DNA of 64,000 nucleotides from Cohnella lubricantis (GTDB lineage Bacteria > Bacillota > Bacilli > Paenibacillales > Paenibacillaceae): assembly GCF_014212015.1 (NCBI RefSeq), contig NZ_JACJVN010000051.1:19182-83181 (forward strand), given 5' to 3'. Below the pieces are notes generated by a model. It made no database searches and had not been told where the DNA came from. It saw only the letters and a program-made list of their open reading frames with translations. Positions 9,434-17,694 of the stretch are shown here, piece after piece; within the stretch, counting starts at the first letter, position 1; the number at the start of each line of letters is the position of its first letter. A program made the translations under genes and the position numbers.

Positions 9434-10336
9434 TTAAGTCTCCGTCATCGTGCCGCCGTTGACGTGCAGCACTTGGCCGGTCATGTACGAGGAATCGTCG
9501 GAGGCCAGATAGACATAGGCGGGAGCGAGCTCGAACGGCTGGCCGGCCCGCTTCATCGGCGTGTCGAGCCCGAACGTCTTCACGTAGTCTGCGGAATAGC
9601 TGGAGACGATGAGCGGCGTCCAGATCGGCCCGGGCGCGACGGCGTTGACGCGGATGCCCCGTTCGGCCAGCTGCATGGACAACGACCGGGTGAACGAGAC
9701 GATCGCTCCCTTGGTCGAGGAGTAGTCGATCAGCAGCGGCGCTCCCGCATAGGCGGTTACCGAGGCCGTGCTGATGATGGAGCTGCCTGGCTGCAGATAA
9801 GGAAGCGCAGCCCGCGTCAGATAGAACATCGGGAAGATGTTCGTGCGGAACGTGTCCTCCAGTTGCTCGTCGCTGATGTTGAGCAGGCTGTGCTGGGGGA
9901 ACTGCACGCCTTGGTTCAGCACGAGCACGTCCAGCCGGCCGAACGTCCCGAGCGTTCTGGCGACGATCTCTTGCGAGAACGCCGAATGGCGCAGATCGCC
10001 TTCGATCAGCAGACAGCGGCGGCCGCAGCCCTCCACCATCTTCTGCGTGGCGAGCGCATCTTCTCGTTCTCGCGTCATATAGACGATGACAACGTCCGCC
10101 CCCTCCTTCGCGCAAGCGATGGAGACCGCGCGGCCGATGCCGCTGTCGCCGCCGGTGACGATCGCAACTCGGCCATTCAGCTTGCCGCTGCCCCGATAAG
10201 CGGGATTCTCGGAGATTGGCTGCGGGTTCATCAGCGTCTGCAAGCCGGGCTGCTGATTCTGATGCTGCGGCGGGAACGTTATTGGCACTTGCTTGCACTT
10301 CGTTTCTTGTCCCACGTACGGATAAGTCGGAACCAC
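9434..10336 (-). CDS. Short-chain dehydrogenase/reductase, YhdF/YdaD (stress protein 39) type
   Basis: 300-residue NAD(P)-dependent oxidoreductase of the extended bacillar stress-dehydrogenase group. It has a proline/glutamine-rich N-terminal tail of about 45 residues and the cofactor motif TGGDSGIG at about 60-67. The catalytic YSSTK sits in LIDYSSTKGA, and the C-terminus ends in HVNGGTMTET. The frame opens at 10405, but a strong GGAGG 7 bases before GTG 10336 sets the start. Family members are induced by stress and sporulation in Bacillus, and their physiological substrate is unknown. Single gene, convergent to the AraC-type regulator. Confidence 0.85.
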   Translation of the reverse strand: MVPTYPYVGQETKCKQVPITFPPQHQNQQPGLQTLMNPQPISENPAYRGSGKLNGRVAIVTGGDSGIGRAVSIACAKEGADVVIVYMTREREDALATQKMVEGCGRRCLLIEGDLRHSAFSQEIVARTLGTFGRLDVLVLNQGVQFPQHSLLNISDEQLEDTFRTNIFPMFYLTRAALPYLQPGSSIISTASVTAYAGAPLLIDYSSTKGAIVSFTRSLSMQLAERGIRVNAVAPGPIWTPLIVSSYSADYVKTFGLDTPMKRAGQPFELAPAYVYLASDDSSYMTGQVLHVNGGTMTET

Positions 10337-10402
10337 CGGATATCCTCCTTCATTCGCAATGCTCATAGCAGGATATTCGGCATCCGCCCAGAAGTCGACA
10401 AC

Positions 10403-10451
10403 CAAAAACGAGAATAACGCGCAACGGTTACCCGTTGTGTGTTATTCTCGT
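10403..10451 (-). terminator. Rho-independent terminator after the Cof-type phosphatase
   Basis: Long stem: an 11-bp perfect outer stem (ACGAGAATAAC / GTTATTCTCGT) continues into a 9-bp stem with two G-T wobbles around a TTAC loop. On the minus strand it is followed by TTTTTGG. It lies about 145 bp past the stop codon at 10595, with two units of a 51-bp repeat in between. Confidence 0.75.
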
Positions 10452-10493
10452 TGACTTGTCCTGATTATGCTGCTGGATGTAGCGCTAACTGCA

Positions 10494-10580
10494 CCGAGAA
10501 GCTCGATATAATCGAGGTTCTCTCCAACAACGATGCGTATCTCACCGAGTAACTCGATTTCTTCGAACTTCTCCTCGGCG
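10494..10580. repeat. Two-unit 51-bp hairpin array (family E, copy 1)
   Basis: Two units starting CCGAG at 10494 and 10545, exactly 51 bp apart. Each contains an imperfect hairpin of the type CCGAG-A/T-AACTCGA ... TCGAG/TCGAA-TTCTC. The same sequence family recurs at 21401. It sits between the 3' end of the Cof-type phosphatase gene and its terminator, so it would be part of that gene's 3' RNA. Confidence 0.85.
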
Positions 10581-10594
10581 AGCAACGGCAACTC

Positions 10595-11374
10595 TCAGTC
10601 CTTCAGCAGCCCCGCATAGATGAGCCCGTTGCGGACGCCGCCTGCTTCGACGCGAGTCGTGACGTAATCCGCATACGGCAGCACATCCGGGTGCGAATTG
10701 CCCATCGCGATGCCGAGGCCGACATACTCCAACATCTCCTTGTCGTTCAGCCCGTCGCCGAAGGCTACCGCCTCTTCCTTCGTCAGCCCGAGCACGTCCA
10801 GCAGAGCCGCGATGCCTGCGGCCTTCGAGCCGTTCTTCGGCAGCACATCCAGCGCCTTCGAATGCCAGCGGATGAAGCGCAGCGCAGGGAGCGCATCCTC
10901 ATAGACTTGCTCCTCATGGCTCTCGCAATGCAGGAACACTTGATAGACGGCTTCCTTCTTCCAGAAGTCCGCATCCACGCCCGGGTGCGCCACCTTCAGC
11001 GATTCGACCGCATCGAAGGCGAACGGATCGCCTTCGCGGTTGGCGTAATACCACTCTCTGCCCTCGAAGACGAGCGCATGGCCATTGCGGTCCGCCAGCT
11101 CGACCAGCTTCTCCAGGTCGCTTCGATCGATCGTCAGCTCGTGAAGCGCCTTCCCTTGGTACACGACATAGCCGCCGTTAAGGCTAACCCATGATTCGAT
11201 GCCAAGCTCGTCGGCTACCGGCTTAATGAAGTAAGGCGCGCGGCCCGTCGCGATCACCGGCTCGACGCCGCTGGCCTTCAATTGGCGCACGGCTTCGGCG
11301 GCATCCGGCGGCACGCGCTTCTCCTCGTCCAACAACGTACCGTCAATGTCGAAGAAAACAATTCGGTAAGACAT
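10595..11374 (-). CDS. HAD-IIB (Cof-type) sugar-phosphate phosphatase
   Basis: 259-residue cytoplasmic phosphatase. Motif I DIDGTLLD (about 8-15) has the nucleophile and acid/base Asp. Motif II is the T of ATGRAP, a C2-type cap lies between, and motifs III/IV come at KNGSKAAGIAALL and FGDGLNDKEML (Mg-binding acidic residues). Length and cap type match the YkrA/YwtE/Cof group, which hydrolyses sugar phosphates or flavin/pyridoxal phosphates with broad specificity. The true substrate cannot be told. The start ATG has no rival. It is the last gene before the 51-bp array and terminator. Confidence 0.85.
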   Translation of the reverse strand: MSYRIVFFDIDGTLLDEEKRVPPDAAEAVRQLKASGVEPVIATGRAPYFIKPVADELGIESWVSLNGGYVVYQGKALHELTIDRSDLEKLVELADRNGHALVFEGREWYYANREGDPFAFDAVESLKVAHPGVDADFWKKEAVYQVFLHCESHEEQVYEDALPALRFIRWHSKALDVLPKNGSKAAGIAALLDVLGLTKEEAVAFGDGLNDKEMLEYVGLGIAMGNSHPDVLPYADYVTTRVEAGGVRNGLIYAGLLKD

Positions 11375-11401
11375 CCAGCATTCTCCTATCCTATCCTCTA
11401 T

Positions 11402-12004
11402 TTATCTCTCTCTGGCTTCGTAGAACAAGACGTCCTCGGGCAGCCCGAAGAAGTCGCAGTACAATTCCCGGTACCCGGCGTCCGGGAGCGCGCCCTGGTG
11501 CATATATTTGCGAGTCGTGGCGGGAGCGATTCCTGCCTTGCGGCTGAAGGCAGCAGGCGAGACGCCGTGGACGGCGAACAGGCCCGACAGAATCCGATTG
11601 CGCTTCGCGCCGAGCAGCGCCCGCTTGTAGAACTTCCCTTCCCCTTGGAAGGCGGCGGCAATAGCTTCGGCAGCTTCCAATCCATGCTCATCCAGGTGGA
11701 AAAGAACGTGTTGCGGCAAGCCGAACTTATGCGCGATGGCCGCCCGATACTCCTCCGTCGGATGCACGCCTTCGTAGATCCAGGATGCGACCGTACGCGG
11801 CGCGACGCCCAGCTCTTCGGCCAGCTCCGACAGCTTCACGTCTTCCACGATCAGCACGGCCATCAGCACCCGATTGCGCACGGTCCAGCTCTTGGGCTTG
11901 CGGAATCTGGGTTTGCGGATGCCCTTGCCGATCTTGTCCCGGTTGCGGAGCGCCAGCTGCTCAATTCGATGTTTCTCTTGATGTCCCAGCATGTGGTCTT
12001 GCAT
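11402..12004 (-). CDS. Protein with two tandem helix-turn-helix modules
   Basis: 200-residue basic protein I cannot assign to a named family. It is built from an internal duplication. Residues about 45-105 and 130-195 align with each other: RNRVL/RNRIL, then LSELAEELGVAPRTVASWIYEG versus PAAFSRKAGIAPATTRKYMHQG, then KFGLPQHVLFH versus FFGLPEDVLFY. Each half looks like a phage-repressor/XRE-like helix-turn-helix followed by a short helix, so DNA binding as a monomer with pseudo-dyad symmetry is plausible. The start ATG has AAAGGA very close upstream (weak spacing). It ends 27 bp before the Cof-type phosphatase gene, so the two may be co-transcribed. Confidence 0.7.
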   Translation of the reverse strand: MQDHMLGHQEKHRIEQLALRNRDKIGKGIRKPRFRKPKSWTVRNRVLMAVLIVEDVKLSELAEELGVAPRTVASWIYEGVHPTEEYRAAIAHKFGLPQHVLFHLDEHGLEAAEAIAAAFQGEGKFYKRALLGAKRNRILSGLFAVHGVSPAAFSRKAGIAPATTRKYMHQGALPDAGYRELYCDFFGLPEDVLFYEARER

Positions 12005-12069
12005 CTTCCTTTACCGATCATTTCTTCTATATTACTATAACCGGCCATCTCTGCACGAATGTAAATAAA

Positions 12070-12106
12070 CGGAAAACCGCCCGGCGCCTTCGAGGGCCGG
12101 ACGGTT
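12070..12106 (-). terminator. Rho-independent terminator of the GH5 gene
   Basis: 11-bp stem (AACCGCCCGGC / GCCGGACGGTT, one G-T pair) with a 10-base loop, followed on the minus strand by TTTTCCGTTT. It lies 30 bp past the GH5 stop codon. Confidence 0.85.
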
Positions 12107-12135
12107 CTTGGGAATGAGGGCTCAGATGGTTACGG

Positions 12136-15100
12136 TCACTTCGCCGCGAACCGAATGAACTCCGCGAGCAGCTTCGCCGCTTCCGCGCGGGTTGCGGCGC
12201 TTGCAGGATCGAAGCGATTGTCTCCCTTCCCGTCGATAATGCCGGATTGCCGCAATGCCGACACCGCCTCGCGGGCGTAGGCCGCGATCGCGTCTTCGTC
12301 CGCGAACGGAGCCGGCGCGCTTGATGCGGCCGTCAGGTCGACGCCGGCTGTTTGAGCAGCGAAGCGGCTCAACATCGCCGCCATCTCCTGGCGAGCGATG
12401 GCGATATCCGGTTCGAAGAGGTCTCCCGAACCGTTCGCGATGCCTTGCTCGCGCGCCCACAGCGCTGCGCCGGCGTACCAGGCGTCCGCGTCCACGTCCG
12501 CGAGGCCGGCAGAACCGGCGGCGCCGCTCGCGTATAGGCTCAGATCCGCGCCGGCGAGCTTGGCGAGCATCTGTACGAATTGCGCTCTCGTAAGGCTGTC
12601 CGCCGGAGAGAAGCCGCCTTGTTCGTTGCCTTCTACGATATCTCGGGCAGCGAGGAAGCGGACGGAGTCGGCGTACCAGCCCGAGACGATATCGTTGAAG
12701 CTGGACGGACGGTAGCTCACCGCATAATCCCCAAGAGTAGCTGCCCCAAGGTTCACGCGGCCCGTCGCCGGATCATAGATGCCCGCCGGCAGGATGTTGG
12801 ACGTGCCGTCGGCATTCACCGCGGAGATGACGACGGACTGCGCGTCCTGATCCGATCCCGCGGCGTATGGAATGGACAGCGCGATGCCGCCTGCAGGAAT
12901 CTTGGCTGCTTCGCCTCCGACGGAGGCGGCAAGGCGCAGCACTGTACCGTCAGCCGCCGCATCGGCCCGGCTGATCGTCAGAATCGCGTCGCCCGTTCCG
13001 GCGGCGCGAAGGGCAGCCAGCGCTTCCGGACCGTAGGCGACGGACGCAAGCGGCGTCGACACGGTTAGCTTATCGAGCTGCCCTTCCGCGATCGCGCTCA
13101 GCGCGGCTTGCGGAAGCGCAAGCTCGAAGCCCGCTGCCTGCGCGCCATCTTCAGCTGCGCCAGCCGACAATTGAATGACGAGAGCCGTTCCGTCGGCGCG
13201 AGCTTGACGAATCGCGGCGTTCAGCTGCTCGGCCGTAGCCGAAGCCTTCGCCCATCCATCCGCGCCAAGCTTCGCTTCGAGCGTTACGATCGAGCTGGCA
13301 GGCTCGGACGGTTCCGCGTTCGTGGTCGGACTCGTTGGATTCGTTGGAGTCGTCGGATTCTCTGCCGCCGTCGCCGAGAACTTGACGTTGTCCATGTACA
13401 TCCGTCCGGCAAAGTCGCTCTCGCCGTCCGCGACCACGACGGTAATATCGCGCAGCAGCGTATCCGCCTCGAGCGCTTTCCCCTCGTTGATCTTCTCCAG
13501 ATCGAAGGCGGCTTTGAACTTGTACAGTCCGTCCTCCGTCTTCGCCGCTTGGTCAAGTTGGTCAAGCGCAATATTGAACGTATCTGCCGCTTGCGCCCAA
13601 TAGCCGAGCGATGGCGGCGCGAACGCCAGGTTGATCGACAGCGTCCCTTGAGATGCCCGCACAGGCTTCAGATAGAAGTCGAACGTTAGATATCGGTTAC
13701 TTCCGCGGGTCGTATTGATGTTGCCCAAGACGATACGGGGCGCGGACACCCAGCCGTCCGACGGTTTGACCTCCGGATAGGCTGTCTCCCAAGAGAGCGC
13801 AGGCGATCCGTTCGCCTCCTGGAGCGTCAACGCGCTCTTCACGCCGGAGCCGGGATCCCAGTTCCAGCCTTGGCGGGTGCTGTCTTCGAATGTAGACGGC
13901 AGCGTCGGCGCGCCGATTGGATCGTGCACGACCGGAGGCTCCGTGACAGCCCGCGATCCCGATACGGTGATGTTGTCAATCGAGATGGCCTCCGCCGGGT
14001 CTGCGCCAAGGAATAAGATCAAGTTCGTCATCGTGCTGTCGTCTGCATTGGCCGCGATCGCCTCCAGATTCGGCGAATCCGCGCGGGTGATCGTCAGCGT
14101 TGCTTGGAAGGCCCCGTCCTCCCGCTGCGCGAAGTCGTCCGGCGTCAGCGTCACCGCGCGCGTCGGGTTCGCCCAGCCCGCCGAAGCGCTCTGCGGAATA
14201 GCAGCGATGGCAACCGACGCCGGCTCCGCCGCGATGACGTCCATCGTCAGCTGCTGCGCGCCCAGCATATCCGGACGGGCGGAGGCACCGTCCGCCGACA
14301 GGCGAAGGTTGCCCCAGAAGCCGTCCCCGTACACGTTGCGGCTGACGCTAAGTCCGCTCACTTGCAGCGCGTTATTGACGTTCTGGACCTCAATACCATT
14401 GTCTTCCTTGACCGGGCTGTCGCCGTTAATGCCGAAGCCCTGGGTCGTGCCGTCGTTGAAGTCCCAGACGACGGTCTGGAAGTCTTCCCTCTCCGTCCGG
14501 TCGATCGGCTCGTAAGGGATGCCCTTGATCCGCGCCCGGATATATTCGCCGGAGACGCTCAGCTCATCGGCTGCCCACACTTGGTCGTCGCCTGGATCGA
14601 GGCTTGTCGCGTCATGCTTGCCCAGCTCGAACGGCAGGAAGGCGGCGGACGTCTCGGCCTTGTTCGTCAGCGACCAGTTCGCCCAGCTGATGTTATTCTC
14701 GTTCAAGAACGTGAGCCACTGATCGGCTTCCTCGAGGAACGGGCCGTTGTTGCCGCTGGCTTCGCTCGTTCCCCATTCCGTCGCGAACAAGGCAAGCCCA
14801 TGCTCCAGCGCGTACCGGGCGTTGCTCATCACGTTGTCGCGGTCCGTGCTGTCTGCCGCCGGCATATGGGTGCCGGTATAGAAGTGAACCGTGTACATCG
14901 TGCCCTCATCATCGATCGGATCATCGGCCGCCAGATCGGCGCGCTGGCTCCAGTTCGGACTGCCGACGATCACGATATTCTCGTTGCCGCTGTCGCGCAG
15001 CATCTGGATGATCGGCTCCGCGTACGACTTGACCTGGGCCCAACCGGCCGCATCGTTCGTCACGCCCGGCTCGGCGTTGTTCGGCTCATTGGCCAGCTCG

Positions 15101-15642
15101 TACAGAATGTGCGGATCGTTCGGGTACTTCTCCGAGATTTCCCGGAAGAAATTCATCGCTCCCGCATATGTATCCGCGTTCGGGTCGCCGGGCTGATGCA
15201 CGTGCCAATCCACGATCACATACAGATCATGGGCGATCGCGAGCTCGATGCCTTGAATGACCTTATCCTTCAACGACGGATCGGCGGCATATCCGTTCTC
15301 ACCGACGTACATCGCGAGTCGGATCAGGTTCGCATCCCAATCGTTAGCAAGCGCTGCGAAAGCGTTCTCATTTAAGATTTCTGGAAACCACTGCAGCCCG
15401 TGCGTGCTCATGCCGCGCAGCTGGATCGGATTCCCTCGCTCGTCTGCAAGCGTCTTGCGGCCTTCCACATCAATCAGCTGCAAGTGTCCCCCGACGGAAG
15501 GCTTCTCCCCCGGAGCCGCCAGCAACGGATCCAGAGCGGGAGCCGGCTCGTCCGCGTTAGCCCACATCGGCATCACAGCAACAAATACAATTACCGCCAT
15601 CAGAGCGGCTATCCGTCGCAAAGCCCGTTGTCTCTTTGCCAA
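12136..15642 (-). CDS. SLH-anchored glycoside hydrolase family 5 endoglucanase
   Basis: About 1168 residues, secreted and cell-wall bound. Layout: signal peptide (about 1-30), then a GH5 catalytic domain (about 50-360) with the acid/base in [10 protein letters not shown] (about Glu186) and the nucleophile in FATEWGTSE (about Glu289). A CBM17/28-like module begins [14 protein letters not shown], and a second jelly-roll-like module ends in [10 protein letters not shown] Pro/Thr-Asn linker, an Ala-rich domain and three SLH repeats complete the C-terminus. Likely a beta-1,4-glucanase acting on cellulose or mixed-linkage glucan. The start is uncertain: TTG 15642 with GGGGTGA upstream is chosen over GTG 15651; the frame is open to 15738. 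Two palindromic operators lie upstream. Confidence 0.9.
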   Translation of the reverse strand: MAKRQRALRRIAALMAVIVFVAVMPMWANADEPAPALDPLLAAPGEKPSVGGHLQLIDVEGRKTLADERGNPIQLRGMSTHGLQWFPEILNENAFAALANDWDANLIRLAMYVGENGYAADPSLKDKVIQGIELAIAHDLYVIVDWHVHQPGDPNADTYAGAMNFFREISEKYPNDPHILYELANEPNNAEPGVTNDAAGWAQVKSYAEPIIQMLRDSGNENIVIVGSPNWSQRADLAADDPIDDEGTMYTVHFYTGTHMPAADSTDRDNVMSNARYALEHGLALFATEWGTSEASGNNGPFLEEADQWLTFLNENNISWANWSLTNKAETSAAFLPFELGKHDATSLDPGDDQVWAADELSVSGEYIRARIKGIPYEPIDRTEREDFQTVVWDFNDGTTQGFGINGDSPVKEDNGIEVQNVNNALQVSGLSVSRNVYGDGFWGNLRLSADGASARPDMLGAQQLTMDVIAAEPASVAIAAIPQSASAGWANPTRAVTLTPDDFAQREDGAFQATLTITRADSPNLEAIAANADDSTMTNLILFLGADPAEAISIDNITVSGSRAVTEPPVVHDPIGAPTLPSTFEDSTRQGWNWDPGSGVKSALTLQEANGSPALSWETAYPEVKPSDGWVSAPRIVLGNINTTRGSNRYLTFDFYLKPVRASQGTLSINLAFAPPSLGYWAQAADTFNIALDQLDQAAKTEDGLYKFKAAFDLEKINEGKALEADTLLRDITVVVADGESDFAGRMYMDNVKFSATAAENPTTPTNPTSPTTNAEPSEPASSIVTLEAKLGADGWAKASATAEQLNAAIRQARADGTALVIQLSAGAAEDGAQAAGFELALPQAALSAIAEGQLDKLTVSTPLASVAYGPEALAALRAAGTGDAILTISRADAAADGTVLRLAASVGGEAAKIPAGGIALSIPYAAGSDQDAQSVVISAVNADGTSNILPAGIYDPATGRVNLGAATLGDYAVSYRPSSFNDIVSGWYADSVRFLAARDIVEGNEQGGFSPADSLTRAQFVQMLAKLAGADLSLYASGAAGSAGLADVDADAWYAGAALWAREQGIANGSGDLFEPDIAIARQEMAAMLSRFAAQTAGVDLTAASSAPAPFADEDAIAAYAREAVSALRQSGIIDGKGDNRFDPASAATRAEAAKLLAEFIRFAAK

Positions 15643-15700
15643 TTCAATCACCCCATCGCAAGAGTTCGATCGTGTGCGAGTCCATGGAACACCTGATGAC

Positions 15701-15714
15701 AGAAAACGTTTTCT
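15701..15714. promoter_or_regulatory. Palindromic operator O1 (cre/LacI-family like) upstream of GH5
   Basis: AGAAAACGTTTTCT is a perfect 14-bp palindrome with the central CG typical of LacI/CcpA-family operators. It matches the cre consensus except at the two outer bases. It lies about 60 bp upstream of the GH5 start, inside the leader if transcription starts near 15816. Confidence 0.7.
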
Positions 15715-15802
15715 TTTTTCAACAAAAAAAGAGAGCATCTTGCCGAACTAACGACGCGACCCTCATTAACCATGTCAGATCCACCGCCACCTCCTCCGTC
15801 AA

Positions 15803-15828
15803 ATAAAACGTTTTCCTTTTCCATTATA
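15803..15828 (-). promoter_or_regulatory. GH5 promoter (extended -10) overlapped by operator O2
   Basis: On the minus strand TGATATAAT (extended -10; hexamer at 15823-15828) predicts a start near 15816. The second copy of the palindrome core AAAACGTTTT (15805-15814) lies directly on that start. O1 and O2 centres are 102 bp apart. This geometry suggests repression by a LacI-family protein or CcpA, possibly with looping. Confidence 0.6.
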
Positions 15829-15870
15829 TCATCCGTTTTCCATTTTTGACTAGAGATTGTCCAGCATCTC

Positions 15871-17106
15871 TCAGAGCCTCTCGTCTCTCTTCCGAAGAAT
15901 ACTATACAACGCGGCGCAGCATGCCGAGCAGAGCAGCGCCATGAAGGCGATGAAGCCGTAGCCGGCTTGCAGGCCCAGCAGGCGGCTGCTGTCCGCGCCT
16001 TCCCGCTCGAACAGCGCGCGCACGAAGTCGATGATGTAGCCGATGCACAGATTGCCGATGACGCCGGCAATTCCCATGAGCGTGACCGTGAACGTGATCG
16101 CCGTATCCGTCCCCTTCGGGAAGCGCCTGGCGATCATCGCCATCACGGTCGGATAGATCGGCGCGATGCCGATACCGGCGACCGCGAACAGCCAGGCACC
16201 CGGTTCGCCGGCGAATATCGCCGCGAGCGTACACAAGCCCGAGAAGGCGGAGAAGAGGAGCACCGACAGCGTATAACCGATTCGGTCCGTGATCGGGCCG
16301 AGGAACAATCGCGCCAGCATGAAGCATACGAAGAACAGCGACAGCATGCCGGATGCGTCCCCCGTGCTCCAGCCGTACGCTTTCTCCAGGAAATTGACCA
16401 GCCAGCTGCCGACCGCCATCTCGGAGATGACGCCGGACGAGAGGATGGCCACGATGAGCCAAGCGATCGGATCGCGGAAGAGAAGGCGGTAGGAGATGCG
16501 CTCTTCCTGCGGATGATCGCCGTCGCCAGGGAACCGCCCAAACAGTGAAGGTAGGATCGGCAGAATCGACAAGGACAGCATGAGGAGATACATCCCCCGC
16601 CAGCCCAGCTCGCCCCCGCCTATGTGCCATCCCATCATCGAAGCCGCGATCAGAGGCGCCACCGTCGAGCTGAGTCCGTAGAAGAAGTGGGCGACATTCA
16701 TCATCGTTCCTGTATTCTTGACGAAGATGCGGGCGGCCATAATCGCAAGACCGATCTCCAGCATCCCGTTGCCGATGTACAGCAGGAAATAAGAGGCTGT
16801 CAAATACGTATAATTCGCGGCGTAATAGATAAGGAGGCCGGACAAGGCCATGGAACCGAACGCGAGAATGCCGGTCAGCTTGACGCCGATTCGCGCCGCC
16901 AATGCCGAGGTGAACGAACAGGCCGCCAAGTAGCCTAACGAGTTCAAGGCGAGCAGAACGCCGAGCTGTCCTTCGTCCAAGCCGAACTCGCCCTGCATTC
17001 TTGGGATGGCCGGACCTTTAATATTCTCAGAGAAGCCGAAGATTAGGAAGCCGCCGAATACGACGAGCAGCAGCAAGATGCCGTTCGCCCGGGAACGTTC
17101 GCTCAT
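15871..17106 (-). CDS. Major facilitator superfamily transporter
   Basis: 411-residue inner-membrane protein with 12 predicted spans. The MFS loop 2-3 motif region is at about 70 (ALAARIGVKLTG) and its repeat after span 7 (RLFLGPITDRIGYTLS). The N-terminal half resembles the FucP-like/YfkF sugar and drug transporter groups (GFSENIKGPAIPRMQGEFGLDEGQLG). GGAGGT precedes ATG 17106. It is followed by the GH5 gene, which has its own promoter. Uptake of a sugar released by the glucanase is conceivable, but substrate is not readable from sequence. Confidence 0.85.
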   Translation of the reverse strand: MSERSRANGILLLLVVFGGFLIFGFSENIKGPAIPRMQGEFGLDEGQLGVLLALNSLGYLAACSFTSALAARIGVKLTGILAFGSMALSGLLIYYAANYTYLTASYFLLYIGNGMLEIGLAIMAARIFVKNTGTMMNVAHFFYGLSSTVAPLIAASMMGWHIGGGELGWRGMYLLMLSLSILPILPSLFGRFPGDGDHPQEERISYRLLFRDPIAWLIVAILSSGVISEMAVGSWLVNFLEKAYGWSTGDASGMLSLFFVCFMLARLFLGPITDRIGYTLSVLLFSAFSGLCTLAAIFAGEPGAWLFAVAGIGIAPIYPTVMAMIARRFPKGTDTAITFTVTLMGIAGVIGNLCIGYIIDFVRALFEREGADSSRLLGLQAGYGFIAFMALLCSACCAALYSILRKRDERL

Positions 17107-17189
17107 GAGGATACCTCCGCAGCAGTAACAACCGTAGGATGCAACCTCCTCATTATCGGGAAGATCGAGACCAAGCGCAACGGTGAAAA

Positions 17190-17227
17190 TAAAAAAAAGC
17201 GGCCAGACGCTACGTCTGAGGCCGCTG
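17190..17227 (-). terminator. Rho-independent terminator of the fad operon
   Basis: Stem AGCGGCC / GGCCGCT extended by AGACG / CGTCT, followed on the minus strand by eight T residues. It overlaps the stop codon of the thioesterase gene and so closes the presumed fadF-to-thioesterase transcript. Confidence 0.92.
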
Positions 17228-17632
17228 ACCGATCGACCGGAACGTCGCCGTTCCGAATGCTAGTTTGTCGCCGTCTTCGCTTCGCACATAACCGGTTGCG
17301 GTGATCGACCGGCGCGTCATATGGACAATCTCAGCTGTAGCGAACACACGCCCGGAAGAGGTTGATTCCAGGAAATGCATGTTGAGATTCGTCGTCACGA
17401 CGTTCTCTTCCCCGCGCACGATCATGACCAGAATGCCGATGACCGTGTCAATCAGCGAAGCATGAACGCCGCCGTGCAGAATGCCGGCCAGATTGAGCAG
17501 CTCGGGCTTGATCTCCATCGAGATGGTGACCTCCCTGTCGCTCCATTCCTCCAGCCGGCATCCCAGATGGCCCCAGAACGACTTGTTCCCCATCTCTTCC
17601 CATTGCTTAATCTTCTCCGCCAACTCTTCCAT
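17210..17632 (-). CDS. PaaI-type hotdog thioesterase
   Basis: 140-residue single hotdog-fold protein of the PaaI/YbgC-like acyl-CoA thioesterase group. The signature ILHGGVHASLIDTVIG (about 51-66) holds the HGG loop and the catalytic acidic residue. The C-terminal strand pair VHMTRRSITATGYVRSEDG is also typical. These enzymes hydrolyse acyl-CoA, freeing CoA when acyl-CoA accumulates. It is the last gene of the beta-oxidation unit, 62 bp after fadD and directly before the terminator, consistent with CoA recycling in fatty-acid breakdown. Ribosome site GGAG precedes ATG 17632. Confidence 0.88.
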   Translation of the reverse strand: MEELAEKIKQWEEMGNKSFWGHLGCRLEEWSDREVTISMEIKPELLNLAGILHGGVHASLIDTVIGILVMIVRGEENVVTTNLNMHFLESTSSGRVFATAEIVHMTRRSITATGYVRSEDGDKLAFGTATFRSIGQRPQT

Positions 17633-17694
17633 GTCTACTCCATCCTCCCATCCCTGCTCTCTATCTCTAAATACCTATCTCTATATTAGCAAAG

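Noticed and set aside
15648..15830. Upstream leader peptide frame ending at the GH5 start
   Set aside because: Its ATG lies within the predicted -10 hexamer, so it would not be transcribed from that promoter; its composition is low in complexity.
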